DNA from: Flavobacteriales bacterium
GTDB taxonomy: Bacteria > Bacteroidota > Bacteroidia > UBA10329
DNA length: 64,000 nt
Direction of reading: 5' to 3'
Assembly (NCBI GenBank): GCA_016124845.1
Contig: WGMW01000051.1
Coordinates: forward strand, 1 to 64,000
This document shows, in pieces, positions 1 to 7,658 of this stretch (position 1 is its first letter; each line of letters begins with the position of its first letter). The position numbers and the translations under genes are program-made. Under the pieces are notes generated by a model. That model did not search any database and had not been told where the DNA came from. It saw nothing but the letters and a program-made list of their open reading frames with translations.

Positions 1-8
1 GGGGCTTC

Positions 9-62
9 GTAGCGAGAGGGAGATTTGAACTCCCGTCCGCCTCAGGCGGATATGAATCCTGC
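9..62 (-). pseudogene. tRNA-Met 3' fragment carrying a 15-bp palindrome
   Basis: Bases 9-35 are identical to the 3' end and T arm of the intact tRNA-Met at 53550-53623, and 51-62 match its anticodon-loop segment. Between them the normal ten bases are replaced by the palindrome TCCGCCTCAGGCGGA (36-50). The 5' half of the tRNA is missing. The fragment overlaps the 3' end of the GIY-YIG gene, whose stop codon and last residues are encoded by it. It is not a functional tRNA. Confidence 0.8.
36..50. repeat. 15-bp palindrome TCCGCCTCAGGCGGA, copy 1
   Basis: A perfect hairpin (TCCGCCT / AGGCGGA, one-base centre). The same palindrome recurs at 53651-53665 in the same tRNA context, with a near-identical copy at 53678-53692. 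It supplies the TGA stop (complement of 42-44) of the GIY-YIG gene. Confidence 0.85.
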
Positions 63-323
63 ATCTACTAACGATGGAAGAACCACTGTTCGCAGCCAAT
101 TTCTTCCTTGACCGCCTTTCAATTGCTTCTCACGTTCCATCGCTCCCGATTTCGAGTCAAAGAATTCTATATGAATCATTTTCCAAGGACGGTACTTCAG
201 CGTAAATCCTTTAGAACTGCGTTCGTTGTGCCAATAAAACCGTTCGATCGAGACCGAAGAATAGCCTATGTACAATCGGTCTCCCGACTCTGAGTAAAGA
301 ACGTACACCACAAACTCATCCAT
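42..323 (-). CDS. GIY-YIG nuclease family protein (UPF0213-like)
   Basis: Small URI-type GIY-YIG endonuclease-like protein of about 93 residues. It begins MDEFVVYVLYSE and shows the degenerate first motif (VYVL ... LYIGYSS), a conserved Arg in the SIERFYWHN stretch, and the family's basic tail with REKQLKGG. I place the start at the ATG complementary to 321-323. The open frame continues upstream, but that part is only translated tRNA and terminator sequence (SGVQISLSLRS is the T arm read as protein). The last residues (GFISA) come from another tRNA fragment. The family is common in Bacteroidota beside tRNA genes, and its biological role is not established. It lies outside the 53-kb element, on the chromosomal side of attL. 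Confidence 0.8.
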   Translation of the reverse strand: MDEFVVYVLYSESGDRLYIGYSSVSIERFYWHNERSSKGFTLKYRPWKMIHIEFFDSKSGAMEREKQLKGGQGRNWLRTVVLPSLVDAGFISA

Positions 324-330
324 AGAAAAC

Positions 331-357
331 GAAAAAGCCCCGATGCGTTCGGGGCTT
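331..357 (-). terminator. Rho-independent terminator of the original tRNA-Met
   Basis: AAGCCCCGA and its complement around a short loop, followed on the minus strand by TTTTTC. It directly follows the tRNA 3' end kept at attL, so it is the chromosomal terminator that was separated from the tRNA when the element integrated. Confidence 0.75.
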
Positions 358-402
358 CGTAGCGAGAGGGAGATTTGAACTCCCGACCTCAGGGTTATGA
401 AT
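356..402. repeat. attL core: 47-bp direct repeat of tRNA-Met 3' end
   Basis: Identical to 53546-53592. Identity ends at position 403 (t here, c in the intact tRNA), then three more bases match. It runs from just past the tRNA 3' end to the anticodon loop, a usual crossover region for tyrosine integrases that target tRNA genes. Confidence 0.85.
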
Positions 403-508
403 TCTGTTCGTTTTGGTCTTGTATGGATCAACATGTTCCATTTTGAACTTAACTCATGGCTATACTGTGTAAAACTTCACCGAAAAAATTCATGAAAAAC
501 CAGCATTT

Positions 509-527
509 GTTGTACCTATGTTGTACC
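509..527 (+). promoter_or_regulatory. Candidate integrase arm-binding site, left
   Basis: The motif is GTTGTACCTAT followed by GTTGTACC, itself a tandem pair of TTGTACC. A copy with one difference lies at 53492-53510 in the same orientation. In the excised circle the two would flank the att core, the arrangement expected of arm-type sites. No binding data are available. Confidence 0.5.
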
Positions 528-554
528 TTCATGTGACCAAATGTAAGTTCAAAT

Positions 555-1769
555 ATGGCAAGTGTATCGATTGTTTTACGCAAAAAAGTACGGAAGGATG
601 GCACCTACCCCATTGCTATCCGTATTACGAAAGATAGGAAATCATCTTTTGTTCATACAGGGTACCATGTCTGGGAAAAGGATTGGGATAATCGGAAGTC
701 GAGAGTAAAGAAGTCTCACCCAAACTCTGGTAGGTTAAATGCGGTTTTGGGTAAGAAGTTGCTGGAGGCTGAGAAGGTCCACTTGGAGCTTGATGGTACT
801 TCCAAGGTGACATCTGCCAAGGCAGTCCAAGCGAAAATCAAGAAAGGCAACAAAGGTGCAGGGTTTTTCGCCTTTGCTTTTGACTACGTGGAAAGTTTGA
901 GGGTGGCCGGGAACTATAACGGCTACACGACCGACAAGCCACGAGTTACGAGGTTCCAAGCCTTTACTAAGGGAGAGATTGCCTTTGAGGACATCACTCC
1001 TACCCTCTTAGAGCGCTTTCAGGCGTACTTGAAGGGGTCACACCGACTTTCAGATCGTACCATTGCTAATTACCTCATATTGATTCGTAAACTCTACAAT
1101 AGCGCCATTGTCGATGGCGTAGTAGAAGCCAAGTACTATCCCTTTGGAAGAGGTAAAGTCAAGGTCGTCATTCCTAAATCAATGAAGATTGGCTTTACGG
1201 AAGATGAAGTAAAAACTCTTGAAGAACTTTCCTTACCTCCGGAAAGCTTTGAGTATCATGCGAGAAATGTGTGGCTGTTCTCCTTTTACTTGGCTGGAGT
1301 CCGTGCATCGGATGTTCTTCGCTTGACCCGTGAGAATATCAAAGATGGACGCCTCTTTTACACCATGGGAAAGAATAAGAAGCCGGGGTCTTTGAAGTTG
1401 CCAAGCAAAGCGATGGCTATCTTAGACCAGTACTTGAATGGAAAACCTCGAAAGCACAATTTGGTATTTCCTGACCTTACCAATGTTTCTGACCTCGAGG
1501 ACACCTTCGATGTGCAGAGAAAAATCAAGCATGCTATCAAGCGACTATACACCGCAATGAAGGAGGTCGCCAAGATCGCGGGGATCGAGAAAAAGCCAAC
1601 TATGCACATTGCACGGCATACGTTTGGTAATCTGTCGGGTGAAAAGATTCCGATTCAGATGCTGCAAAAGCTCTATCGTCATTCTGATATTCAAACGACT
1701 ATTGTTTACCAGTCAAACTTCATCTTCAAAGAAGCTGATGAGGCCTTGGATGAGGTGATTAACTTTTGA
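555..1769 (+). CDS. int: Tyrosine-type site-specific integrase
   Basis: The recombinase that integrates and excises this element at tRNA-Met. It has 404 residues: an N-terminal arm-binding region typical of Bacteroidota integrases (about 1-95, with KKVRKDGTYPIAIRIT), a SAM-like core-binding domain (about 100-205) and a catalytic domain (about 215-395). Visible catalytic residues are Arg250 (YLAGVRASD), His351-x-x-Arg354 (HIARHTFG), His376 (LYRHSD) and nucleophile Tyr385 (TTIVYQS). The set is complete, so the enzyme is probably active. It lies 150 bp inside attL and points into the element, converging with the SH3-domain gene. Confidence 0.93.
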   Translation: MASVSIVLRKKVRKDGTYPIAIRITKDRKSSFVHTGYHVWEKDWDNRKSRVKKSHPNSGRLNAVLGKKLLEAEKVHLELDGTSKVTSAKAVQAKIKKGNKGAGFFAFAFDYVESLRVAGNYNGYTTDKPRVTRFQAFTKGEIAFEDITPTLLERFQAYLKGSHRLSDRTIANYLILIRKLYNSAIVDGVVEAKYYPFGRGKVKVVIPKSMKIGFTEDEVKTLEELSLPPESFEYHARNVWLFSFYLAGVRASDVLRLTRENIKDGRLFYTMGKNKKPGSLKLPSKAMAILDQYLNGKPRKHNLVFPDLTNVSDLEDTFDVQRKIKHAIKRLYTAMKEVAKIAGIEKKPTMHIARHTFGNLSGEKIPIQMLQKLYRHSDIQTTIVYQSNFIFKEADEALDEVINF

Positions 1770-1809
1770 CATTTCTCTGACCTGAACCAAGAAGGTTATT
1801 GACATGCAC

Positions 1810-2826
1810 TCATTTTTTGTCTGTGTCCATTTCAATAGGAACCAACTCTGCTCCGTTCCATCTCAGGAATTTCAATGTTTCGGTTTCGATATATCTCTGT
1901 GATCCGTCCTCGTTGAACAGGAATTCCTCATTTTCATCTACAATAGCTGTCTCTGCGACATCTTTAAACACAACCACCTCATTTTCGGCAGCATCCAATC
2001 CGTTGGGCAATTGATACATGTTGAGTTCACCGTTATACGTATTAAGCACGTTTTCAACATCCCCGTTCAGAATATGTCTCACCCTTCCCGTATAAAAAGT
2101 TATCGGCAACCAGACCATAGAAGCATGACCGCCTTCTCCCCCGTCATCATAGTACGATTCGGTTCTGATAAGCTCTGAAAGACTGTCATTCGCATCAATG
2201 ACAAACACGGTGGTTTCTCCACCACCACAGTAATCATTGATCATGGTAAGAGAGAGTAAGAGGTTAACATTTTTCCAGCCCCTTGGGTCAATCTGTCTCA
2301 CCACATCTCCCCGAAACGAGAGAATCTGCAACGTATCAACGAATTGTCCCGTAGCATAGTCGAACTTTATGATTTTGCCGAATAGGAAAAGGTACTTGTA
2401 GAGGCCCTTGGGGTCGTTAAATGTGCAACTGGCCACACGAGAAGCGTCCACGTATCCCACCTGGTCCTTCAACTGGATCTTGTACCACCTCATGACCGTG
2501 TACTTGATATACGTGTAGGTTTCTCCATTCTCATTGACGGCTTCCACATTCACCCGATTCACATCATCTCCTTCGGCAAGGATGTTCAACGCTTTTGTGA
2601 ATCTGAGCACTTGCAATACGCTTCCGCTTGTGTCCGGCCTGTCATAGACCTTCGTTGAATCGGAGAGTATCGTAGGATAAAAGATGTTTCCCGTACCATC
2701 TGTTCTCACCTGGTGAAAGGAGATGGTGCCACCTGATGGAGATGAGAAATTCTGTGCAGTAATTTTACCGAAAGGTATGATGACCCAGGTGAAAATTGTG
2801 CAATATATTTTGATGTAACTTCTCAT
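1810..2826 (-). CDS. Secreted SH3-domain protein
   Basis: A protein of about 338 residues starting at the ATG complementary to 2824-2826 (MRSYIKIYC), where a hydrophobic signal peptide ends near ITAQ. An upstream ATG eight codons earlier would only add charged residues before the signal. Residues about 50-140 have the look of a bacterial SH3 domain (STKVYDRPDTSGSVLQVL ... VGYVDASRV). The remainder, rich in beta-type sequence and ending MDTDKK, is unrecognised. It is the first cargo gene next to the integrase and is transcribed toward it. Function is unknown; binding to wall or surface polymers is only a family-level guess. Confidence 0.65.
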   Translation of the reverse strand: MRSYIKIYCTIFTWVIIPFGKITAQNFSSPSGGTISFHQVRTDGTGNIFYPTILSDSTKVYDRPDTSGSVLQVLRFTKALNILAEGDDVNRVNVEAVNENGETYTYIKYTVMRWYKIQLKDQVGYVDASRVASCTFNDPKGLYKYLFLFGKIIKFDYATGQFVDTLQILSFRGDVVRQIDPRGWKNVNLLLSLTMINDYCGGGETTVFVIDANDSLSELIRTESYYDDGGEGGHASMVWLPITFYTGRVRHILNGDVENVLNTYNGELNMYQLPNGLDAAENEVVVFKDVAETAIVDENEEFLFNEDGSQRYIETETLKFLRWNGAELVPIEMDTDKK

Positions 2827-3196
2827 ATGTTTATCTACACTAACCGGCAATTATCGCCAAGAACTGCTCCAATCTAAACCTCTATAACATAAGACTCAAC
2901 ATGAATGACGTGATAATCAACGGTAGGAAATGGAGGTTTTTCATGGCGTTTGTATAGGTATTCAAACAACGAAACGCGGACATGGATATTATCTTTTCAA
3001 AATTCCGAAAAAAGAAGACCCTGTCACCGTAGCAACAGGGCCTTTCCACCAATAACCATGGAAGGTATCACCCATTTGACCCTCCATCCACAAAATAATG
3101 AGTTAGGCTAAGGTAAAATAACCAGTCTATGATTTCGTTGACATAGCTCAATTCGGTCAGCTTTCTACATTTGCGGCCGACCTCTAACATACTCCC
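2827..3196. other. Intergenic region, 370 bp
   Basis: No convincing gene. It holds the start region of the SH3-domain gene and an imperfect hairpin near 3008-3048 (CCCTGT ... ACAGGG) followed on the minus strand by a T-rich run, which could be a terminator. Nothing else is recognised. Confidence 0.5.
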
Positions 3197-3490
3197 TTGG
3201 GACTGGAACCAGGATTCAGATACACCTTCCGATCAGAACGAGCGGAAACGGACACCATATCCGTTGAATTCGTGCGTGTTCCCGATTCAGACCTGTCCGA
3301 ATATCGATTGACCGTCATCGAATACAAGGCGGCTGACCTGCCACCACGATTGCGAAAGCAGATCGACACGCTGAAGAAAGTTCCGTTTGTGGGTAACATT
3401 GGCATGGTTCAAAATGGACTATGGAGCATCATGCACGATTTTGACGAGTGTGGTTGGAAGATGTACACCGAATCGCTCGAAGTTGAGTAG
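3197..3490 (+). CDS. Small paralogous accessory protein A
   Basis: A 97-residue protein that is clearly a paralogue of the next gene. Both share the pattern PxFRYTFR ... FxRVPDS ... EY-L-IE ... LRxxID ... P-VG-x-x-VQ ... GWK near the C terminus. No start ATG is available. The first in-frame option after the upstream stop is TTG at 3197, with an equally weak alternative downstream. No domain is recognised and no secretion signal or membrane segment is seen. It opens a run of small plus-strand genes typical of Bacteroidota mobile elements. Confidence 0.55.
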   Translation: MGLEPGFRYTFRSERAETDTISVEFVRVPDSDLSEYRLTVIEYKAADLPPRLRKQIDTLKKVPFVGNIGMVQNGLWSIMHDFDECGWKMYTESLEVE

Positions 3491-3623
3491 AGGAAGTCAC
3501 CACGCCACCGCTTGACCCCCTTCGTTGGCGTGTTGCCGCTCCTGTGTGGATAGCTCATGATAACTTGACCATTTCCATGCGCACCATATCATCTTCCATT
3601 CTCTATATTTATGCGCATCCCAC

Positions 3624-4061
3624 ATGACCCACATGGAATTACGACCACATTTCAGATACACTTTCAGATTTCCACGGATGGAAGAAACAAGCTATGCTTC
3701 GTTTGACTTCTGCCGTGTTCCCGATTCCAAACATGATGAATATCAACTCATTCTAATAGAGGATCACCTGCAAAAGGGCTCCATCGGCCTTCGACTTCAT
3801 ATTGACGACCTGGTGTTCGGTCCCCTTGTCGGTAGTTTCGATACGGTACAGAAGAAACTGGAGCAAATGGTCAGTATCTCAAAGCTGTTCGGTTGGAAAC
3901 TGGAAGCCACGCCTCTTGAAGCCAAAGAGGAAACACCAGATGAAGCCAAAGAACCACATCCGCCTGCTTCTACATGGAATGTGCGCCCCATTGAAATCAA
4001 GAGAAACGTTCGGTTCGATCCGAGCCTCGAAGAGGTTCTGCAGGTTGAGGAGTACGCTTGA
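3624..4061 (+). CDS. Small paralogous accessory protein B
   Basis: A 145-residue paralogue of the gene at 3197. Residues about 5-95 align with it without large gaps, including the shared VPDS and GWK motifs. A Glu/Lys-rich linker then leads to a C-terminal extension absent from the first copy. Two ATGs are possible (3624 and 3633). The sequence TATATTTATGC precedes it, and the same string occurs ahead of the HTH gene at 4579. Function is unknown. Confidence 0.6.
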   Translation: MTHMELRPHFRYTFRFPRMEETSYASFDFCRVPDSKHDEYQLILIEDHLQKGSIGLRLHIDDLVFGPLVGSFDTVQKKLEQMVSISKLFGWKLEATPLEAKEETPDEAKEPHPPASTWNVRPIEIKRNVRFDPSLEEVLQVEEYA

Positions 4062-4276
4062 AAAGAATCTCATTTGATACAAAGGTGAGACCTGTTCCTT
4101 TTTTGAGGTTGTATGCGTTATCGCATCCACAAACAATCAAACGGTAAGTGTCTGGTAACGACAAGGTGGAAAACCTACCAGAGAAGTTCCAGTCCAGCAA
4201 TGATGGAAATGAGAATAACAGCTTCTCCGAGTGTTCCGTATTGCCGTAATTTGTATTCAAGTTTCCGAGGAACTCC

Positions 4277-4537
4277 ATGATGGGAAAGATAGGGATATAT
4301 GAGTTTCTGTTGATGCCAAAGACAAGTCAACTGGGGTATCTTCAAGAGCATGGTGAGTTCATTGCCAACTCTATCCGAAACGGAAGACGATACCAGCTTC
4401 ATCAACTCCATGATTTCTTCGTAGAGATTGAACTGAAAACAAACGGGTTCCAGACCTTTATCATATGCCTTCCATTTAAGAAGGCAAAACGACTTGAACC
4501 ATATCTTGACCAGTTAGATTACAACGACTGGATGTAG
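4277..4537 (+). CDS. Conserved small mobile-element protein
   Basis: An 86-residue protein with the sequence pattern of small hypothetical proteins often carried by Bacteroidota mobile elements (LGYLQEHGEFIA early, LHDFFVEIEL in the middle, LEPYLDQLDY at the end). No transmembrane segment or catalytic motif is visible. The gene stands alone between two intergenic gaps. The family's role is not known to me. Confidence 0.55.
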   Translation: MMGKIGIYEFLLMPKTSQLGYLQEHGEFIANSIRNGRRYQLHQLHDFFVEIELKTNGFQTFIICLPFKKAKRLEPYLDQLDYNDWM

Positions 4538-4578
4538 AGAAACACCACTCTCTGAAGCGTGGGAATGGGTTTTGTTGA

Positions 4579-4866
4579 ATGTGTATATTTATGCACATGA
4601 ATGTCATTTGTCTGCACGATCAAGCCTTCTACACCCTTATTGAAGAGGTGGTTGAGCGTATGAAGGAGAAAAGCGAACAGACCGAAGAGAAATGGCTTCG
4701 TTCTGGTGAGGCCATGGAGCTATTGGGTATCAAGAGTAAAACGACATTGCAGAAGTTGCGTGATGAAGGAAAGATTCGATTCAGTCAACCGTACAAGAAG
4801 GTGATTCTGTACGATAGAGCTTCGCTTATGGAGTTTTTAGAGAATAACGCGAAAGAGACGTTCTGA
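4579..4866 (+). CDS. Excisionase-like helix-turn-helix protein
   Basis: A 95-residue DNA-binding protein. The N-terminal half is a short helical segment. The C-terminal half (about 40-90) is a winged HTH of the excisionase/MerR type: EKWLRSGEAMELLGIKSKTT, then TLQKLRDEGKIRF and an ILYDRASLMEFL strand-helix. Such proteins serve as directionality factors or regulators in tRNA-integrated elements, so it is a candidate recombination directionality factor for the integrase at 555. Three in-frame ATGs (4579, 4591, 4597) leave the exact start open. It overlaps the next gene at TGATG, which suggests translational coupling. Confidence 0.7.
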   Translation: MCIFMHMNVICLHDQAFYTLIEEVVERMKEKSEQTEEKWLRSGEAMELLGIKSKTTLQKLRDEGKIRFSQPYKKVILYDRASLMEFLENNAKETF

Positions 4867-5135
4867 TGGATGAATTGAACAGTGAAGAACTTGAAGCAGA
4901 GGGCATCAACGAAGTTGAGTATGCTGCGGGGTTCAATTGGGGGTACGTCATTGCTGAACATAACGAGGAACTGGCTCGTGAACTGATGGGAAGTATTGAG
5001 AAGGATTCTGACCGAGCAGAAGGACTGTTCCACGGATTCAACCAGTTCTTTCGTGAAAAGGAACAAAGCAGAGCGAATGAATTGAGTGAGCTCCGAAATC
5101 GTGGGAAGGGTCAAGAGAGGGACGTGGAACGGTAA
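4866..5135 (+). CDS. Small acidic protein coupled to the HTH gene
   Basis: An 89-residue acidic, mostly helical protein (MDELNSEELEAEGINEVEYA). The ATG overlaps the stop of the HTH gene, so the two are very likely an operon. The segment GFNWGYVIAEHNEELA and the charged tail rich in Glu and Arg have no recognised domain. Its co-translation with the excisionase-like protein suggests a partner or accessory role, but this is inference from position only. Confidence 0.55.
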   Translation: MDELNSEELEAEGINEVEYAAGFNWGYVIAEHNEELARELMGSIEKDSDRAEGLFHGFNQFFREKEQSRANELSELRNRGKGQERDVER

Positions 5136-5203
5136 CCCACTCAGCGAGAGTCCGAACGTGGCACGTATTTTGTCAATCAAAGCGAAGTCCTTAATTCATA
5201 GCC

Positions 5204-5713
5204 ATGAAAGCGTCTACCTCCCTCCTATGCCTCTTCACTTCGATAGTATTCCTTACCTCCTGTTCAAAAGATTACCCAACGGATGACCTTGACCTCCAGA
5301 ACTACCATCCTGAACTTGGTATGTACGAACGGGTTGCACTGAACGACCCCTATGTATTTGAGGGTAATTGGAAGACCATCAAGGTATTTGACTGGGTTTT
5401 GCCAGACGATAGGACAACAACCGAGCGAACGGAAACTCTGACGGTCACCAAAACCCATTGGATCACTGATTCACTGTCTGTTCCATACCGTGTTGAGTTC
5501 GTGTTGAGTTGCGGTGAGTGGCTTGTCTCTGTGTATCTTCAATATCCTGACCAGGAGAAGAAATTGACCATACAGTACACAGACAAGAACGGATACTACC
5601 ACGGTTCTTGGGACTACATGTGTTCAGACCCGTATACATTTGCAACGATTCAAATGGAACCTGAAGGTTCTGACCCGTGGAGGATTGACAAGGTTTGGGT
5701 TCCAAACAACTGA
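5204..5713 (+). CDS. Putative lipoprotein
   Basis: A 169-residue protein with a type II signal peptide: MKASTSLLCLFTSIVFL followed by the lipobox LTSC, so Cys20 would be lipidated. The mature part is predicted beta-rich (ETLTVTKTHWITD, WLVSVYLQYPDQEKKLTI) and resembles small lipocalin-like or DUF-type surface lipoproteins of Bacteroidota only in general appearance. It converges with the RuvC-like gene at 5727. Function is unknown. Confidence 0.6.
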   Translation: MKASTSLLCLFTSIVFLTSCSKDYPTDDLDLQNYHPELGMYERVALNDPYVFEGNWKTIKVFDWVLPDDRTTTERTETLTVTKTHWITDSLSVPYRVEFVLSCGEWLVSVYLQYPDQEKKLTIQYTDKNGYYHGSWDYMCSDPYTFATIQMEPEGSDPWRIDKVWVPNN

Positions 5714-5726
5714 ACGCCTGTGATTT

Positions 5727-6224
5727 TTATTCGGTCAGATAGAAGTGTGTGATGATTAGCGATAATGCATCAAACAGCCCCATGTTGTAATCTTCGGCCA
5801 TCCACGCCTTCCTATACTTCGGCACCCGGTATTTGAATTGTGGGAGATAGTCTGCGATAAGGAGGGCGATCCTGTGCTTGGATTGTGCTTCTGAATCAAA
5901 TTCTCCGAACACAAACCGAATCTGTTCTCTGGTGTACATGTACACCTCTGCATCGTTACTTTCTGCCAAGTGGACAATAGCTTTTAGAAGCTGGGTGACC
6001 CGCTTTGACTTGTTCGAGAACTTCCCCTGAAGTTGTTGAATAATGACCTGCTGTGGCATGTACTTATCCATCAAGATGGTGATACGGTCAATGCATTTTA
6101 CATTGGTCAAACGGTCAAATTTGACCACCCCACAGTCTATGGGTTCACGGGGATTCCTAACTACTGCATAGCCGAAACCGAGTGCATTGGGATAGATGGC
6201 CATGGTGAGCTCTTCCCCTGTCAT
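5727..6224 (-). CDS. RuvC-like conserved mobile-element protein
   Basis: A 165-residue protein of a type often found in Bacteroidota integrative elements. The opening strand-turn (AIYPNALGFGYAVV), the central REQIRFVF and the closing MAEDYNMGLFDALSLIITH fit an RNase H/RuvC fold. In that fold the final Asp would be a catalytic acid, but the first-strand Asp of true RuvC is not present, so catalysis is doubtful. The start overlaps the stop of the XRE gene as ATGA, showing an operon with it. An internal ATG (MAIYPN) is an alternative start. Confidence 0.5.
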   Translation of the reverse strand: MTGEELTMAIYPNALGFGYAVVRNPREPIDCGVVKFDRLTNVKCIDRITILMDKYMPQQVIIQQLQGKFSNKSKRVTQLLKAIVHLAESNDAEVYMYTREQIRFVFGEFDSEAQSKHRIALLIADYLPQFKYRVPKYRKAWMAEDYNMGLFDALSLIITHFYLTE

Positions 6225-6568
6225 AGTTGCTTGCCATCATTAAGGCGGACAAGGGTTTTGAGAAGCTGGTCAACGCGGTGCTTTGATTTCGGAGTGTCGG
6301 ACTCCTTCTCTATTCGAGCCACAAGAGGTTTGATACGTGAAGCGATGCGATGACGAATCGTGTCCCGTTGCTGAACAAAGAAGTCGCCAAGTTGGGTATT
6401 GAAGAGCAAGTGATATGCAAGGAGTATCTCAATGGATATGGGGCGGTCACCGCTCTCACAACGTGAGATACTTGAGTTATCAGAGTGGTTTAATAAGTAG
6501 GCGATGTCCGCCTGGGTGAGATGCGATTGTTTCCGATACAGGCGCAAGGTGTTGATGGTGTTTCTCAT
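6221..6568 (-). CDS. XRE-family transcriptional regulator
   Basis: A 115-residue protein with an N-terminal HTH_3 domain (about 5-65): LRLYRKQSHLTQADIAYLL, then SSISRCESGDRPISIEILL, the standard recognition-helix arrangement. The C-terminal half is a charged helical segment (RHRIASRIKPLVARIEKE) that may mediate dimerisation. It overlaps the RuvC-like gene by four bases. It probably represses its own short operon, whose promoter would lie in 6569-6620. Confidence 0.75.
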   Translation of the reverse strand: MRNTINTLRLYRKQSHLTQADIAYLLNHSDNSSISRCESGDRPISIEILLAYHLLFNTQLGDFFVQQRDTIRHRIASRIKPLVARIEKESDTPKSKHRVDQLLKTLVRLNDGKQL

Positions 6569-6817
6569 AGAAGCATTACGAGTTAATTAGTAACGCTTCA
6601 TATCATAGTAACTTGACCTCAAGAGAAGTAGAATGAAAAATATGGTGGATTGGCATATTTTTCGGTGGTGGCGTGACGCGTAGTGGATAATCTGTGAGTT
6701 CGTGGAAGTTCAGGGTGGGTTCGCGGACGCTCCATTTCCACACATGCGTTACACACTCCTTTCTTCAGGGTCAAACACCCTGAAGAAGCATGCACCACAC
6801 GTAAGGGAAACCGTAGC

Positions 6818-7285
6818 TTATTCTTCGTGAAATATCTCTGAAAGTATGTTCGCAATATGCACTGCTCCTTTTGTATCAGTTGCTTTTGTAGAGTTTCTTT
6901 TGTCTTGTACGGATAACCCGACAAGTGTTGTACAGGTTATCCGACATCTCATGTAGGCTTTTCCGACACGTTTAGGGTCACCCAAGGAATAGTAGAGACG
7001 CGACCTGCCTTTTCTTGAAGACGAAGTTTGAAGCTCCACTCCTTCCCTATCGGTTATGTGAATAAGTCCATGATGCTGAAGGACACCAAGTGTTTCTGAA
7101 ATTGTCTGACGTGAAAGGCCCGTCTTGTAGGCAAACTGACCTTGAGTAATCCAATCTCTCTTCTTACGCCATCCATGGGTCTGTCTGATGATGACCAGAA
7201 GGAGTTTCAATTCTGCCATGGACAAGTATGGAAGAAGCCTGTCGAAAATGTCATTTGGTACGGATGTGAATGGTAGTGTTCCCAT
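6818..7285 (-). CDS. Winged-helix replication-type protein
   Basis: About 155 residues starting at the ATG complementary to 7283-7285 (MGTLPFTSVPNDIFDRLL). The opening FTSVPNDIFDRLLPYLSMAE followed by KLLLVIIRQTHGWRKK, ITQGQFAYKTGLSRQTIS and LQHHGLIHITDRE is the layout of phage replication protein O or plasmid replisome-organizer winged helices. It would bind DNA and could support replication of the excised circle. The C-terminal tail is not conserved-looking. The longer upstream frame has no plausible start and overlaps the promoter area of the divergent small gene. Confidence 0.6.
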   Translation of the reverse strand: MGTLPFTSVPNDIFDRLLPYLSMAELKLLLVIIRQTHGWRKKRDWITQGQFAYKTGLSRQTISETLGVLQHHGLIHITDREGVELQTSSSRKGRSRLYYSLGDPKRVGKAYMRCRITCTTLVGLSVQDKRNSTKATDTKGAVHIANILSEIFHEE

Positions 7286-7342
7286 GTACCCAGTATCAAA
7301 GAACATGTGGTGGATGAAAAGAAGTCTGGTGTTCTTTTTCCG

Positions 7343-7543
7343 ATGGACGGAATTGATCATACTCGTTCCATGGGGTTTCATTCAACATGGCGACTGACGG
7401 ACGCACAGGTCGATGACTTCCAAAAACTGTATCAAAAACAGTTCGGTATTTCCCTATCCCAAGAGGATGCTCGCGAAAAAGGTGAGCGGATGATCGGCCT
7501 TGTGCATGCGATATTGGATGCCAGCGGTTGCGAACTGGAGTAA
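7343..7543 (+). CDS. Conserved small mobile-element protein
   Basis: About 66 residues with the pattern LTDAQVDDFQKLYQKQFG, then SLSQEDAREKGERMIGL and VHAI. I recognise this as a small conserved protein found next to recombinases and replication genes on many mobile elements; its role is unknown. Starts at GTG 7307, ATG 7343 or ATG 7370 are all possible, and I prefer 7343. It is divergent from the replication-type gene and lies 116 bp upstream of the serine recombinase, pointing the same way. Confidence 0.55.
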   Translation: MDGIDHTRSMGFHSTWRLTDAQVDDFQKLYQKQFGISLSQEDAREKGERMIGLVHAILDASGCELE

Positions 7544-7658
7544 GCCTGTGATATGCTCTGAATGTACTCGTCATGTTAAGATTTAGCCCAAGAAGGGGCA
7601 ACGGTATGTGGACGAGTACACTAAATCCTATCCGTTGTCCCTTTTTGCGTACACGCCT

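Noticed and set aside
4584-4593. TATATTTATG read as a Bacteroidota TAnnTTTG promoter element for the HTH gene
   Set aside because: The last bases do not match the consensus and the nearest TTTG is only about 9 bp upstream instead of about 19-21, so I do not list it as a promoter; the shared string ahead of 3624 and 4579 may be coincidence.
6619-6924. 101-residue minus-strand ORF overlapping the replication-type gene
   Set aside because: It overlaps the 3' part of the winged-helix gene in another frame and has no domain; the winged-helix frame is clearly the coding one.
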